Part shown: positions 49,766 to 57,841 of the stretch, one piece after another | How positions within the stretch are numbered: the stretch's first letter is position 1 | Layout: each line of letters starts with the position of its first letter | Assembly: GCA_000466585.1 (NCBI GenBank) | Contig: KE993509.1 | Span: forward strand, 73,689 to 137,688 | Source: Clostridiales bacterium oral taxon 876 str. F0540 | GTDB lineage: Bacteria; Bacillota; Clostridia; Clostridiales; Clostridiaceae | Direction of reading: 5' to 3' | DNA length: 64,000 nucleotides | Notes under the pieces: model-generated | Told to the model about the DNA's origin: nothing | Seen by the model: only the letters and a program-made list of their open reading frames with translations | Databases searched by the model: none | Made by a program: the position numbers and the translations under genes

Positions 49766-51991
49766 TTACATTTTTTCGTGGAATGTTCTGCTTATAACTT
49801 CTTTTTGCTGAGCCTTTGTAAGTCTGTTGAAGTTAACTGCATATCCAGAAACTCTTATTGTTAATGTTGGGTACTTTTCTGGGTGTTCCATAGCATCCAT
49901 TAATGTTTCTCTGTTTAATACATTAACATTTAAGTGGTGTGCATCTTGACCAAAGTATCCATCCATAACTGATGCTAAGTTGTTTATTCTTGATTCGTGA
50001 TCTTTTCCTAATGCATCTGGAAGTATGGAGAATGTGTTTGATACTCCGTCTTCACAGCTTGTATATGGAACCTTAGCAACTGAATTAAGTGATGCAAGAG
50101 CACCTTCTAAATCTCTTCCGTGCATTGGGTTAGCTCCTGGTGCAAATGGTTCTCCTGCTTTTCTTCCGTCTGGAGTTGAACCAGTCTTCTTACCGTAAAC
50201 AACGTTTGAAGTTATTGTTAATACTGATAGAGTATGCTTAGCCCCTCTGTATGTTGGAGTCTTCTTTAATTCATTTGAGAATCTTTCAACTACTTCTACT
50301 GCTATGCTGTCAACTCTGTCATCATCGTTTCCGTATTTAGGGAATTCACCCTCAACTTCAAAGTCAACTGTTATTCCATTTTCTCTTATTGGCTTAACCT
50401 TAGCAAATTTGATAGCACTTAAGGAGTCTGTTGCAACAGATAATCCAGCTATACCAAATGCCATAAGTCTCCCTACTTGTGAATCATGTAAAGCCATTTG
50501 AGATGCTTCATAAGCATATTTGTCATGCATGTAGTGGATTATATTCATTGTATTTACATAAAGCTCACTGATGTATTCAAGTACTTTGTAGTAGTTAGCT
50601 TTAACTTTTTCATATTCAAGAACTTCATCCATTATTGGCTCAATTCCAGGAACTACTTTAATACCTTGCTTTTCATCAATTCCACCATTAACTGCAAGAA
50701 GTAATGCCTTAGCTAAGTTACATCTAGCTCCGAAGAATTGCATTTGCTTTCCAACCTGCATTGCAGATACGCAGCAAGCTATAGCATAGTCATCCCCGTA
50801 GATCGGTCTCATAACATCGTCATTTTCATATTGAATTGAGTCAGTTAATATGGACATTTCTGCACAGAACTTCTTAAAGTTTTCTGGTAGGTTTTGTGAC
50901 CATAAAACTGTCATGTTTGGTTCTGGAGCTGTTCCAAGGTTTATTAATGTGTGTAGGTATCTGTAGGAGTTTTTAGTAACAAGTGGTCTTCCGTCAACAC
51001 CAACACCACCGATTGATTCAGTTACCCAAGTTGGATCTCCTGCAAATAGATCATTGTAATCAGGAGTTCTTAAGTGTCTCATAAGTCTTAATTTGATTAT
51101 GAATTGGTCTATTATTTCTTGAGCTTCTGCTTCAGTTATTAAGCCTGCTTTTAAGTCTCTTTCAATAAATATGTCAAGGAATGTGCTTGTTCTTCCTAGT
51201 GACATTGCTGCACCGTTGTTTTCTTTAACAGCTGCAAGGTATCCAAAATATAACCATTGAACTGCTTCTACTGAGTTCTTAGCTGGTTCTGATATATCAA
51301 AACCATAAGAAGCTGCCATGTTCTTTATTTTAGCAAGAGCTCTTATTTGCTCATTTAATTCTTCTCTTAATCTTATAGTTTCTTCAACCATAATACCTTT
51401 TGTATTTTTAAGATCTTTCTTCTTTTCTTCTATTAATCTGTCAACACCATAAAGAGCTATTCTTCTATAGTCGCCTATGATTCTTCCTCTACCGTAAGCA
51501 TCTGGAAGACCAGTTAAAACGCCTGTCTTTCTAGCAGCTCTTATTTCTTCTGTATAAGCATCAAATACACCTTGGTTATGAGTCTTTCTATAGTTAGTAA
51601 ATACATCGTGCATTTTATCGCTTATTTTATATCCATAGGATTCAAGTGCAGATTCAGCCATTCTGATTCCGCCCCATGGATTTGTTATTCTCTTTAATGG
51701 AGCATCTGTTTGTAATCCAACTATTACTTCATTATCTTTGTCTATATATCCAGGTGCAAATACATCTATTCCTGAAATTGTATCAGTATCAGCATCTAAA
51801 ATACCATTTTTTAATTCTTCTAATATTAACTCACTACATTTATTCCATATCTTCTTAGTCTTTTCAGTAGTGCCTGCCAAGAAGTTCTTGTCGCCCTCAT
51901 ATACAGTATAATTGTTTTGAATGAAGTCTCTTACATCGATATTATTCATCCAATTTCCGTCTTTAAAACCATCCCATTGTTTAAACATCAT
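49766..51991 (-). CDS. pflB: Pyruvate formate-lyase (formate acetyltransferase)
   Basis: Converts pyruvate and CoA to acetyl-CoA and formate. The 741 residues are full length. The two catalytic cysteines are adjacent in IACCVSAM, and the radical glycine is in RVSGYAVNF, 25 residues from the C-terminus. The ATG at 51991 (or the ATG 3 nt later) follows AAGGAG; a GTG at 51997 overlaps that site. A TTGATA-17-TATAAT promoter lies just upstream. The protein is oxygen-sensitive, fitting the strict anaerobe picture. Confidence 0.96.
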   Translation of the reverse strand: MMFKQWDGFKDGNWMNNIDVRDFIQNNYTVYEGDKNFLAGTTEKTKKIWNKCSELILEELKNGILDADTDTISGIDVFAPGYIDKDNEVIVGLQTDAPLKRITNPWGGIRMAESALESYGYKISDKMHDVFTNYRKTHNQGVFDAYTEEIRAARKTGVLTGLPDAYGRGRIIGDYRRIALYGVDRLIEEKKKDLKNTKGIMVEETIRLREELNEQIRALAKIKNMAASYGFDISEPAKNSVEAVQWLYFGYLAAVKENNGAAMSLGRTSTFLDIFIERDLKAGLITEAEAQEIIDQFIIKLRLMRHLRTPDYNDLFAGDPTWVTESIGGVGVDGRPLVTKNSYRYLHTLINLGTAPEPNMTVLWSQNLPENFKKFCAEMSILTDSIQYENDDVMRPIYGDDYAIACCVSAMQVGKQMQFFGARCNLAKALLLAVNGGIDEKQGIKVVPGIEPIMDEVLEYEKVKANYYKVLEYISELYVNTMNIIHYMHDKYAYEASQMALHDSQVGRLMAFGIAGLSVATDSLSAIKFAKVKPIRENGITVDFEVEGEFPKYGNDDDRVDSIAVEVVERFSNELKKTPTYRGAKHTLSVLTITSNVVYGKKTGSTPDGRKAGEPFAPGANPMHGRDLEGALASLNSVAKVPYTSCEDGVSNTFSILPDALGKDHESRINNLASVMDGYFGQDAHHLNVNVLNRETLMDAMEHPEKYPTLTIRVSGYAVNFNRLTKAQQKEVISRTFHEKM

Positions 51992-52023
51992 CTTCACTCC
52001 TTGCTTCGTCTTATTACAGTTCT

Positions 52024-52052
52024 ATTATACAACGTAATCTCATCTGTATCAA
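52024..52052 (-). promoter_or_regulatory. pflB promoter
   Basis: On the reverse strand TTGATA (52047-52052) and TATAAT (52024-52029) are separated by 17 nt, 33 nt before the pflB start. The stretch 51992-52352 has no gene; it holds this promoter, the feo promoter and AT-rich sequence. Confidence 0.85.
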
Positions 52053-52262
52053 TAGTATTTTTCGCTGTTTTTATGCCATTTTTTATCACTACAGTGCAAC
52101 AGTTTGATTTTCTGTAGTATTTCTGTTGTATTTCTGTTATATACCTCCATTTACTGTGTTATTCAATAATAATTATTTGAAGATTTTTATTATGACACAC
52201 TTCCGTTTAAATTATTCATATTTTTTCCATCACAGGTATATTGTCTTAATTAAAATAAAAAT

Positions 52263-52336
52263 ATGTTAATTTTTTAACCTATTTTCATTGACATGTACAT
52301 TTTTAAGTGGTATTATTTACTTGAGAATGATTTTCA
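52263..52336 (+). promoter_or_regulatory. feoAB promoter with Fur-like operator
   Basis: TTGACA (52288-52293) and TATTAT (52311-52316) are 17 nt apart. TGAGAATGATTTTCA at 52322-52336 covers the expected start of transcription and matches the Fur 7-1-7 consensus at 12 of 14 defined positions. A weaker palindrome ATGTTAATTTTTTAACCT (52263-52280), similar to a Rex site, lies just upstream of the -35. Repression by Fur under iron-replete conditions is inferred. Confidence 0.75.
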
Positions 52337-52352
52337 GTGTGAGGTGGTAACA

Positions 52353-52580
52353 ATGAGCATTTACGATTTAAGACCTGGCCAGAAAGCTTTTGTAAGCAAT
52401 ATTGTTGGAGATGAAAAGCTCGCCAAAAGGCTTTTAGCTTTAGGTGCTATTGAAGGAACAGAAATTCACGTAAAGGCAGCCGCTCCTCTTGGTGATCCCA
52501 TTATAATAAATTTTAGAGGATTTGATTTAGCAATAAGAAAAAGAGATGCTAGAAACATCGTAGTAAAAAATGTAGTATAA
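52353..52580 (+). CDS. feoA: Ferrous iron transport protein A
   Basis: A 75-residue SH3-like protein that assists FeoB. The start at ATG 52353 (MSIYDLRPGQ) follows AGGTGGT; a frame extending upstream overlaps the promoter and Fur box and is rejected. The family pattern RLLALGAIEGTEIHVKAAAPLGDP is seen in its core LGAIEGTEI and APLGDP. It ends 12 nt before feoB. Confidence 0.93.
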   Translation: MSIYDLRPGQKAFVSNIVGDEKLAKRLLALGAIEGTEIHVKAAAPLGDPIIINFRGFDLAIRKRDARNIVVKNVV

Positions 52581-52592
52581 AGGAGGCACAAT

Positions 52593-54398
52593 ATGATTAC
52601 TGCAGCACTTCTAGGTAATCCTAACGTAGGCAAAACTACTCTTTTTAATCTTTTAACAGGTTCTAATCAACATGTTGGAAATTGGGCTGGTGTAACCGTT
52701 GATAAGAAAGAGGGGTTTCTTAATAAGAGCGTTAATATTGTTGATTTGCCCGGTATTTACGCCATGGATACCTATTCAAATGAAGAAAAGGTTGCAAAGA
52801 ATTTTTTGCAAAACGGAAATGTAGATGTAATTATAAATATAGTTGATGCCTCAAATTTGAACAGAAACTTATATTTAACTACTCAACTTAAAGAATATAA
52901 CAAACCTATAATCTTAGTATTAAATATGATAGATGCTGCCGACGCAAAAGGCATTAAAATTGACTATAAAAAGTTGTCAGAGGCATTGGATGTCACTGTG
53001 CTTCCTATAGTTGCATCAAAAGGTACTGGTATTGATGAATTGAAAAAACTGCTTATTGGCGGTAATTTTTTAAGCCATCTTAATGATAATAATTATCATT
53101 TGCAGAACAATGAACATAATAGTAAATACCGCTTCTCTTCAGAGAAAGAAGCATACGAATATATAGAGGGTGTTTTAAAAAGCTGTCTAACATATACAAA
53201 AGAAAATAATATTACAACAACAGAAAAACTAGATAAAATATTTATAAATAAGTACTTAGCTTACCCTATATTTTTAGCAATCATAGCTTTCATATTTGAA
53301 TTTACCTTCAGTTGGGTTGGTCAACCCCTTGCAGACTTGCTTGATAAAGCAGTTAGCGATTGGTTTGTACCTTTGGTGGAAAGCTTACTTTCAAACAGCA
53401 GCGCCTGGTTTAAATCACTTATCATAGACGGAATTATAGGCGGTGTTGGCTCAGTAATTGTATTTTTACCTGTTATTTTAGTCTTATTTTTGTGTATATC
53501 CTTTCTTGAAGACAGTGGATATATGGCTAGAGTAGCATTTATAATGGACAGGATTATTAGAAAAATGGGTCTTTCAGGAAAAGCATTTATACCTCTTATT
53601 ATAGGATTCGGATGCTCAGTACCTGGAGTAATGTCAGCTAGAACACTTGAAAGCGAAAAGGATAGAAAGCTTGCAGCTCTTTTAGTACCACTAATGTCCT
53701 GTAACGCTAGACTTCCTGTTTATCTTGTTTTCGCAGCTGCTTTTTTTAGTGGACATGAGTCTTTAATCGTAGCTTCATTATATGCTGTTGGTGTAGTAAT
53801 TGCATTTTTTATTGGAATACTCTTTAAAAACACTTTATTTAAGAAGGATGATGAACCATTCATCATAGAACTTCCAGAATATAAAATGCCTGAGGTAAAA
53901 AGCTTAGCACTTCACACTTGGGAAAAAGGAAAAGGCTTTTTAAAGAAGGCTGGTACAATTATATTTTCCATATCAGTAATAGTGTGGGTTCTATCAAATT
54001 TCAACTTTTCAGGTATGACAGATATAAATTCAAGCTTTATGGCTGCACTTGGAAGAATTATAAGCCCAATATTTATACCCCTTGGCTTTGCTTCATGGCA
54101 AAATTCAGTAGCACTACTTGCAGGAATAATGGCTAAAGAAGTTGTTGTTGGAACAATGGGAGTTATTTACGGCAGTGACCTAACTACTATACTTCCTACA
54201 GTATTTAGTCCACTTTCAGCTTACAGCTTTCTCTTATTTGTACTTTTGTATACTCCATGTGTATCCTTAATAGCTACTATGAAAAAAGAGTATGGCGGAA
54301 AAATGGCCGCATTTTCTGTAACTTATCAAGTTGTACTTGCTTGGATAGTTTCTTTCCTATTCTATAATATAGGAAATCTTGTAATAAGATTTATATAA
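52593..54398 (+). CDS. feoB: Ferrous iron transporter FeoB
   Basis: GTP-driven Fe(II) importer. The N-terminal G domain has G1 GNPNVGKTT (8-16), G3 DLPGIY and G4 NMIDAAD; a GDI-like helical region follows, then about eight membrane helices with two Gate motifs containing the conserved Cys (GFGCSVPG, and LMSCNARLPV). The 601 residues are somewhat shorter than the roughly 650-770 of other FeoBs because the linker and C-terminal tail are short. AAGGAGG precedes the ATG. The C-terminal cytosolic role is taken by the small protein encoded next. Confidence 0.96.
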   Translation: MITAALLGNPNVGKTTLFNLLTGSNQHVGNWAGVTVDKKEGFLNKSVNIVDLPGIYAMDTYSNEEKVAKNFLQNGNVDVIINIVDASNLNRNLYLTTQLKEYNKPIILVLNMIDAADAKGIKIDYKKLSEALDVTVLPIVASKGTGIDELKKLLIGGNFLSHLNDNNYHLQNNEHNSKYRFSSEKEAYEYIEGVLKSCLTYTKENNITTTEKLDKIFINKYLAYPIFLAIIAFIFEFTFSWVGQPLADLLDKAVSDWFVPLVESLLSNSSAWFKSLIIDGIIGGVGSVIVFLPVILVLFLCISFLEDSGYMARVAFIMDRIIRKMGLSGKAFIPLIIGFGCSVPGVMSARTLESEKDRKLAALLVPLMSCNARLPVYLVFAAAFFSGHESLIVASLYAVGVVIAFFIGILFKNTLFKKDDEPFIIELPEYKMPEVKSLALHTWEKGKGFLKKAGTIIFSISVIVWVLSNFNFSGMTDINSSFMAALGRIISPIFIPLGFASWQNSVALLAGIMAKEVVVGTMGVIYGSDLTTILPTVFSPLSAYSFLLFVLLYTPCVSLIATMKKEYGGKMAAFSVTYQVVLAWIVSFLFYNIGNLVIRFI

Positions 54399-54414
54399 AA
54401 GGAGGCGAATGCTC

Positions 54415-54567
54415 ATGCCTGTTGAAATAATTATAACAGCTGTAATACTAGCTGCTGCAGGATACATTTTCTTTAAAAACACTAAGAAAAGTGCTTCTGG
54501 AGAATGCAACTGCGGTACTTGCTCAAAGAGCTGTCCTAAATATAATATGGTAAAAGAAAAGAAGTAG
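54415..54567 (+). CDS. FeoB-associated Cys-rich membrane protein
   Basis: A 50-residue protein with one N-terminal membrane helix (residues 2-21) and a tail holding four cysteines in CNCGTCSKSC (31, 33, 36, 40). This is the small protein found after feoB in many anaerobes, probably helping iron handling at the FeoB cytosolic face. GGAGG lies 9 nt before the ATG at 54415; an in-frame ATG at 54409 is possible but too close. The stop codon is in the terminator stem. Confidence 0.88.
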   Translation: MPVEIIITAVILAAAGYIFFKNTKKSASGECNCGTCSKSCPKYNMVKEKK

Positions 54568-54590
54568 GATTTTTCCTGCTTCTTTTTTAA
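54560..54590 (+). terminator. feoAB operon terminator
   Basis: GAAGTAGGA / TCCTGCTTC form a 9-bp stem (one G-U pair) with loop TTTT followed by TTTTTT. It begins in the last codon of the Cys-rich protein gene. Confidence 0.88.
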
Positions 54591-55384
54591 TAGCTATTAT
54601 ACAAAATATTATTTAACCCTTCACTGTTTGTATTGCCCTTTAAAATAGCATCGATTATTTTTGATGCGGATCTTTTTGATATTTTCTCCACCTCAAAGGA
54701 TAAATTTATATTATTTTTCTTAATGAGGCTTTTTAAGAACTTAAGCTGTTTTTCAGTTATAGAATCATCTCTTACTAATTCGTCATTGCTTTCGACCTCG
54801 TAGACAATATTAAATATCTTAGGAAGATTTAAAACATCCTCGTAATTATGAAGCATTATAACATCCTTTATATCTTCATCCTTAGTCTCAAGATACTTAT
54901 AATAAAGCTCAACGCTCATTCCACCATCTATTTGATCTTCTCTTTCAACACCAATATATTTTTCTACAGTTTTAAGATTACATCTTTCCATGCCTAGCTG
55001 TTTATAAAACGGTCTTATTAATCTATATAAATCAACGTGTTCTGCCGGAGTAGTAAAATGTATGCTGTTCTTTTCCATCCTTCTTACTATAAAAGGCTCA
55101 TCAAAAGCTACACCATTATAGGAGCACCATCTATTAAATCTGCTCAAATCATTACCAAAAATATATAATATTTCTTTTTCGTCTTCTAGTTCTTCTGCAT
55201 AATATTGCTTTAAATTCAGGTCACCATTTTCATCAAAGTATCCTAAAGATATTAAAATTATATGGTCTTTGTCCTTTTCAAAGCCGGTAGTTTCTATATC
55301 AAAATAAGCAATGCTGTACATATCATATTTTTCTATTACATGCTTATCTATATTTAGCTTTTCTTTGCATTGTTTAACAAACAT
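54587..55384 (-). CDS. RNase H-like (YprB/DnaQ-type) exonuclease-domain protein
   Basis: A 265-residue protein with a DEDD exonuclease layout: YFDIETTG (D and E near residues 29-31), YNGVAFDEPFI (D near residue 95) and LHNYEDVLNL (D near residue 184). The last 60 residues form a helical extension (KQLKFLKSLIKKNNINL). It is a paralogue of the protein encoded at 44.3-45.0 kb but keeps a better DxE motif. GGAGG lies 5 nt before the ATG. It is a single gene. Confidence 0.8.
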   Translation of the reverse strand: MFVKQCKEKLNIDKHVIEKYDMYSIAYFDIETTGFEKDKDHIILISLGYFDENGDLNLKQYYAEELEDEKEILYIFGNDLSRFNRWCSYNGVAFDEPFIVRRMEKNSIHFTTPAEHVDLYRLIRPFYKQLGMERCNLKTVEKYIGVEREDQIDGGMSVELYYKYLETKDEDIKDVIMLHNYEDVLNLPKIFNIVYEVESNDELVRDDSITEKQLKFLKSLIKKNNINLSFEVEKISKRSASKIIDAILKGNTNSEGLNNILYNSY

Positions 55385-55531
55385 TTTATCCTCCGCCAGT
55401 TTTTATTGTGTATAATGTAAGAGTTATAATACATGGATGATATGCCAAAAATCCTTGAAGATTTTCTGATATCCATAATATAAGAACTTTATTGAATTAT
55501 ACATATGTAAGATTATATAACAAAAAAACAT

Positions 55532-55562
55532 AAAACTCCATAGAAAATCTATGGAGTTTTGT
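55532..55562 (-). terminator. argS terminator
   Basis: AAAACTCCATAGA / TCTATGGAGTTTT form a 13-bp stem with loop AAA; on the reverse strand ATGTTTTTTTG follows. Confidence 0.88.
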
Positions 55563-55563
55563 T

Positions 55564-57255
55564 TTACATTTTTTCCACTACATCGAGTCCTATTAGATAT
55601 AGGCCATTCTTAATAACCTGACATGCAGCTTCTACAAGCTTAAGTCTTGTATTTTTTATTTCTTCATCTTCAGCATTTAATATTCCGTGAGCATTGTAGA
55701 ATTTGTTAAAAGCCTTAGCAATTTCTATAACGTGTCTTGTTACTACTGAAGGTTCAAGTTTATCTATAGCAAGAAGTACAGCATCTTGGAATCTCGATAT
55801 TGCCTTAACCAATTCGAACTCTTCACTGCTTGTAACCTTACTATAGTTTACTGCTCCATTTATTTCACCGGCTTTTCTTAATATGCTCTTCCCTCTAGCG
55901 TAGGTATACTGAACATAAGGACCTGTTTCACCTTCGAAGTTAAGCATTTCTTTCCAATCAAATATAATATCTTTTTCCCTATTATTTTTTAGATAAGTAA
56001 ATACTATAGAGCCAATACCTATCTTTTTAGCTACTTCTTCCTTATTCTCAAGACTTGGATTTTTTTCATTTATTACTTCTAAAGCCTTTACGACTGCTTC
56101 ATTTAAAAGTTCTTCAAGATATATAGCATTACCGCTTCTTGTAGAGAACTTTCCTTCAGCAAACTTCACAAGGCCAAAACCTACGTGCTTGCAGTCTTCA
56201 GCCCATTCATGTCCCATAAGCTTAAGAGTTGTAAATACCTGCTTAAAATGAAGCGCTTGTGAAGAGCCAACCACATAAATATTTTTAAAGAAATCATAGG
56301 TTTTCTTTCTGTACATGGCTGCTGCTAAATCTCTTGTGGCATAAATAGTTGCGCCATCAGACTTTTTAATAATACAAGGAGGCATATTATATTCATCAAG
56401 CATTACTACTTGAGCTCCATTACTTTCAGTTAAAATTCCCTTCTGCGCTATTTCTTCAACTACAGCATCCATCTTGTCGCTGTAGAAGCTTTCTCCGGCA
56501 TAGGAATCAAATTCAACACCAAGCATATCATAAACTCTTTTAAATTCTTTTAAGCTAAGTTCCTTAAAGGTATTCCAAAGCTTAACCTCTTCCTCGCAGC
56601 CATCCTCAAGATTTTTAAAATGTTTTCTTGCTATATCTTCAAGAGAAGGATCTTTTTCCGCTTCCTCATAAAACTTAACATAGAGTCTTTCAAGCTCACG
56701 AATAGCATTTTTATTTAAAGCTTCTACATCTGCCCATCTATGATAAGCAGCAATAAGTCTTCCGTACTGAGTTCCCCAATCTCCAAGATGGTTTACTCCA
56801 ATAGCATTATAGCCTTCAAAGCCCATCATTCTGTATAGAGCATTCCCTATAACTGTTGTAGTCAAGTGACCTACGTGGAAATTCTTAGCTATATTTGGTG
56901 AAGAATATTCTACTATAACATTTTTGCCTTCCCCTATACTGGAAGCACCATATTTCTCTCCTTCACTTAAAACTCTTTCCACATGATCTTTTATAAAGTT
57001 TCCCTTATCCATAAAGAAATTTAAATAAGGTCCCTGACTTTCTATCCTTTCAAAGCCTTCTTTATTTATCTTTCCCTTAAGCTCTTCTGCAATCATTACA
57101 GGAGCTTTTCTTAAAACTTTTGAAAGCTGAAAACAAGGAAAAGCAAAGTCTCCCATTTCAGGTCTTGGCGGAATTTCTATCAATCTTTCTATTAGATTAA
57201 GTTCAAGATCAACATGTTCTTTTATTCTTTCAGCAACCAGCTTTTTGTAATCCAT
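55564..57255 (-). CDS. argS: Arginyl-tRNA synthetase
   Basis: Class I synthetase, 563 residues. The HIGH-type signature is SPNIAKNFHVGHL (about 113-125); the degenerate KMSKS region is KFSTRSGNA (about 370-378), as usual in ArgRS. N-terminal Add-1 and C-terminal DALR anticodon-binding domains are present. The ATG at 57255 follows GGAGATG. A T-box leader with an AGA specifier lies about 180 nt upstream. Confidence 0.96.
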   Translation of the reverse strand: MDYKKLVAERIKEHVDLELNLIERLIEIPPRPEMGDFAFPCFQLSKVLRKAPVMIAEELKGKINKEGFERIESQGPYLNFFMDKGNFIKDHVERVLSEGEKYGASSIGEGKNVIVEYSSPNIAKNFHVGHLTTTVIGNALYRMMGFEGYNAIGVNHLGDWGTQYGRLIAAYHRWADVEALNKNAIRELERLYVKFYEEAEKDPSLEDIARKHFKNLEDGCEEEVKLWNTFKELSLKEFKRVYDMLGVEFDSYAGESFYSDKMDAVVEEIAQKGILTESNGAQVVMLDEYNMPPCIIKKSDGATIYATRDLAAAMYRKKTYDFFKNIYVVGSSQALHFKQVFTTLKLMGHEWAEDCKHVGFGLVKFAEGKFSTRSGNAIYLEELLNEAVVKALEVINEKNPSLENKEEVAKKIGIGSIVFTYLKNNREKDIIFDWKEMLNFEGETGPYVQYTYARGKSILRKAGEINGAVNYSKVTSSEEFELVKAISRFQDAVLLAIDKLEPSVVTRHVIEIAKAFNKFYNAHGILNAEDEEIKNTRLKLVEAACQVIKNGLYLIGLDVVEKM

Positions 57256-57323
57256 AAAATCATCTCCTATATAATATTAACTGTTTTTGCCTGATCAAAG
57301 TTCTATATTGGGCCGAACCATAT

Positions 57324-57372
57324 AACTAGATAAGAAGTTATCTAGTTAAGAAGATATCTTCTTATCGCGATA
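57324..57372. other. Cluster of three palindromes between the T-box and argS
   Basis: AACTAGATAA / TTATCTAGTT (57324-57347, loop GAAG), AAGAAGATATCTTCTT (57348-57363) and TATCGCGATA (57363-57372) adjoin. On the RNA, GATAAGAAG and CTTCTTATC from different units can also pair, so alternative folds are possible. They lie after the T-box terminator and before the argS ribosome binding site. Confidence 0.6.
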
Positions 57373-57434
57373 AATATTTATATATATTCTTAGCTTTTAT
57401 GAACTTTTATAAGCATAAAATTTGTTATGTATAT

Positions 57435-57775
57435 AAAAAGCCCGTCTCTAAAAATATAGAGACGGGCATACTATCCGTGGTACCACTCTAGTTGATACAG
57501 ACTGAGCTGTATCCACTCAAAACTTTAACGCAGTCAGCGGCTTACCCTACACATCTGGAAAAACAACTTCAACAAAATTTATAAACAGCTAAAAAGCAGT
57601 GAAGATTCGCTATTTTATCATCTTACAAATTAAGTTTATGTAATTTTTTCTACACTTCAGGCAGCTTCTCAGAGGCTCTCTTCCTTTTTTATATTCTTCC
57701 GGTCTTTCACCAGACGCCGGCTCTCTTTGAGAACTCTAAAAAAGTACTCTTCTCATCAAAGAATTTATAATTTTA
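57435..57775 (-). promoter_or_regulatory. T-box riboswitch of argS (specifier AGA, Arg)
   Basis: Senses uncharged tRNA-Arg. On the reverse strand the T-box AGAGTGGTACCACGG is at about 57475-57489 and the terminator GCCCGTCTCT / AGAGACGGGC with five T residues is at 57435-57467. The specifier region reads GGAAGAGAGCCTCTGAG; AGA (plus-strand 57677-57679) immediately before GCCTC is the likely Arg codon, the same placement as CCC in the proS leader. Stem I hairpin GCCGG...CCGG is upstream. Confidence 0.92.
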
Positions 57776-57785
57776 ATTGCAATAT

Positions 57786-57815
57786 ATTATACTATTACAA
57801 ACCTATTTTTGTCAA
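57786..57815 (-). promoter_or_regulatory. Promoter of the argS T-box transcript
   Basis: TTGACA (57810-57815) and TATAAT (57786-57791), both consensus, are 18 nt apart on the reverse strand, just before the T-box leader. Confidence 0.85.
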
Positions 57816-57841
57816 TATAGTTATTGAATTTTGTTGAAAAT

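Noticed and set aside
52293..52352. 20-codon N-terminal extension of FeoA
   Set aside because: It begins inside the -35 region and covers the -10 and Fur box, while the ATG at 52353 has a proper ribosome binding site and gives the normal FeoA length.
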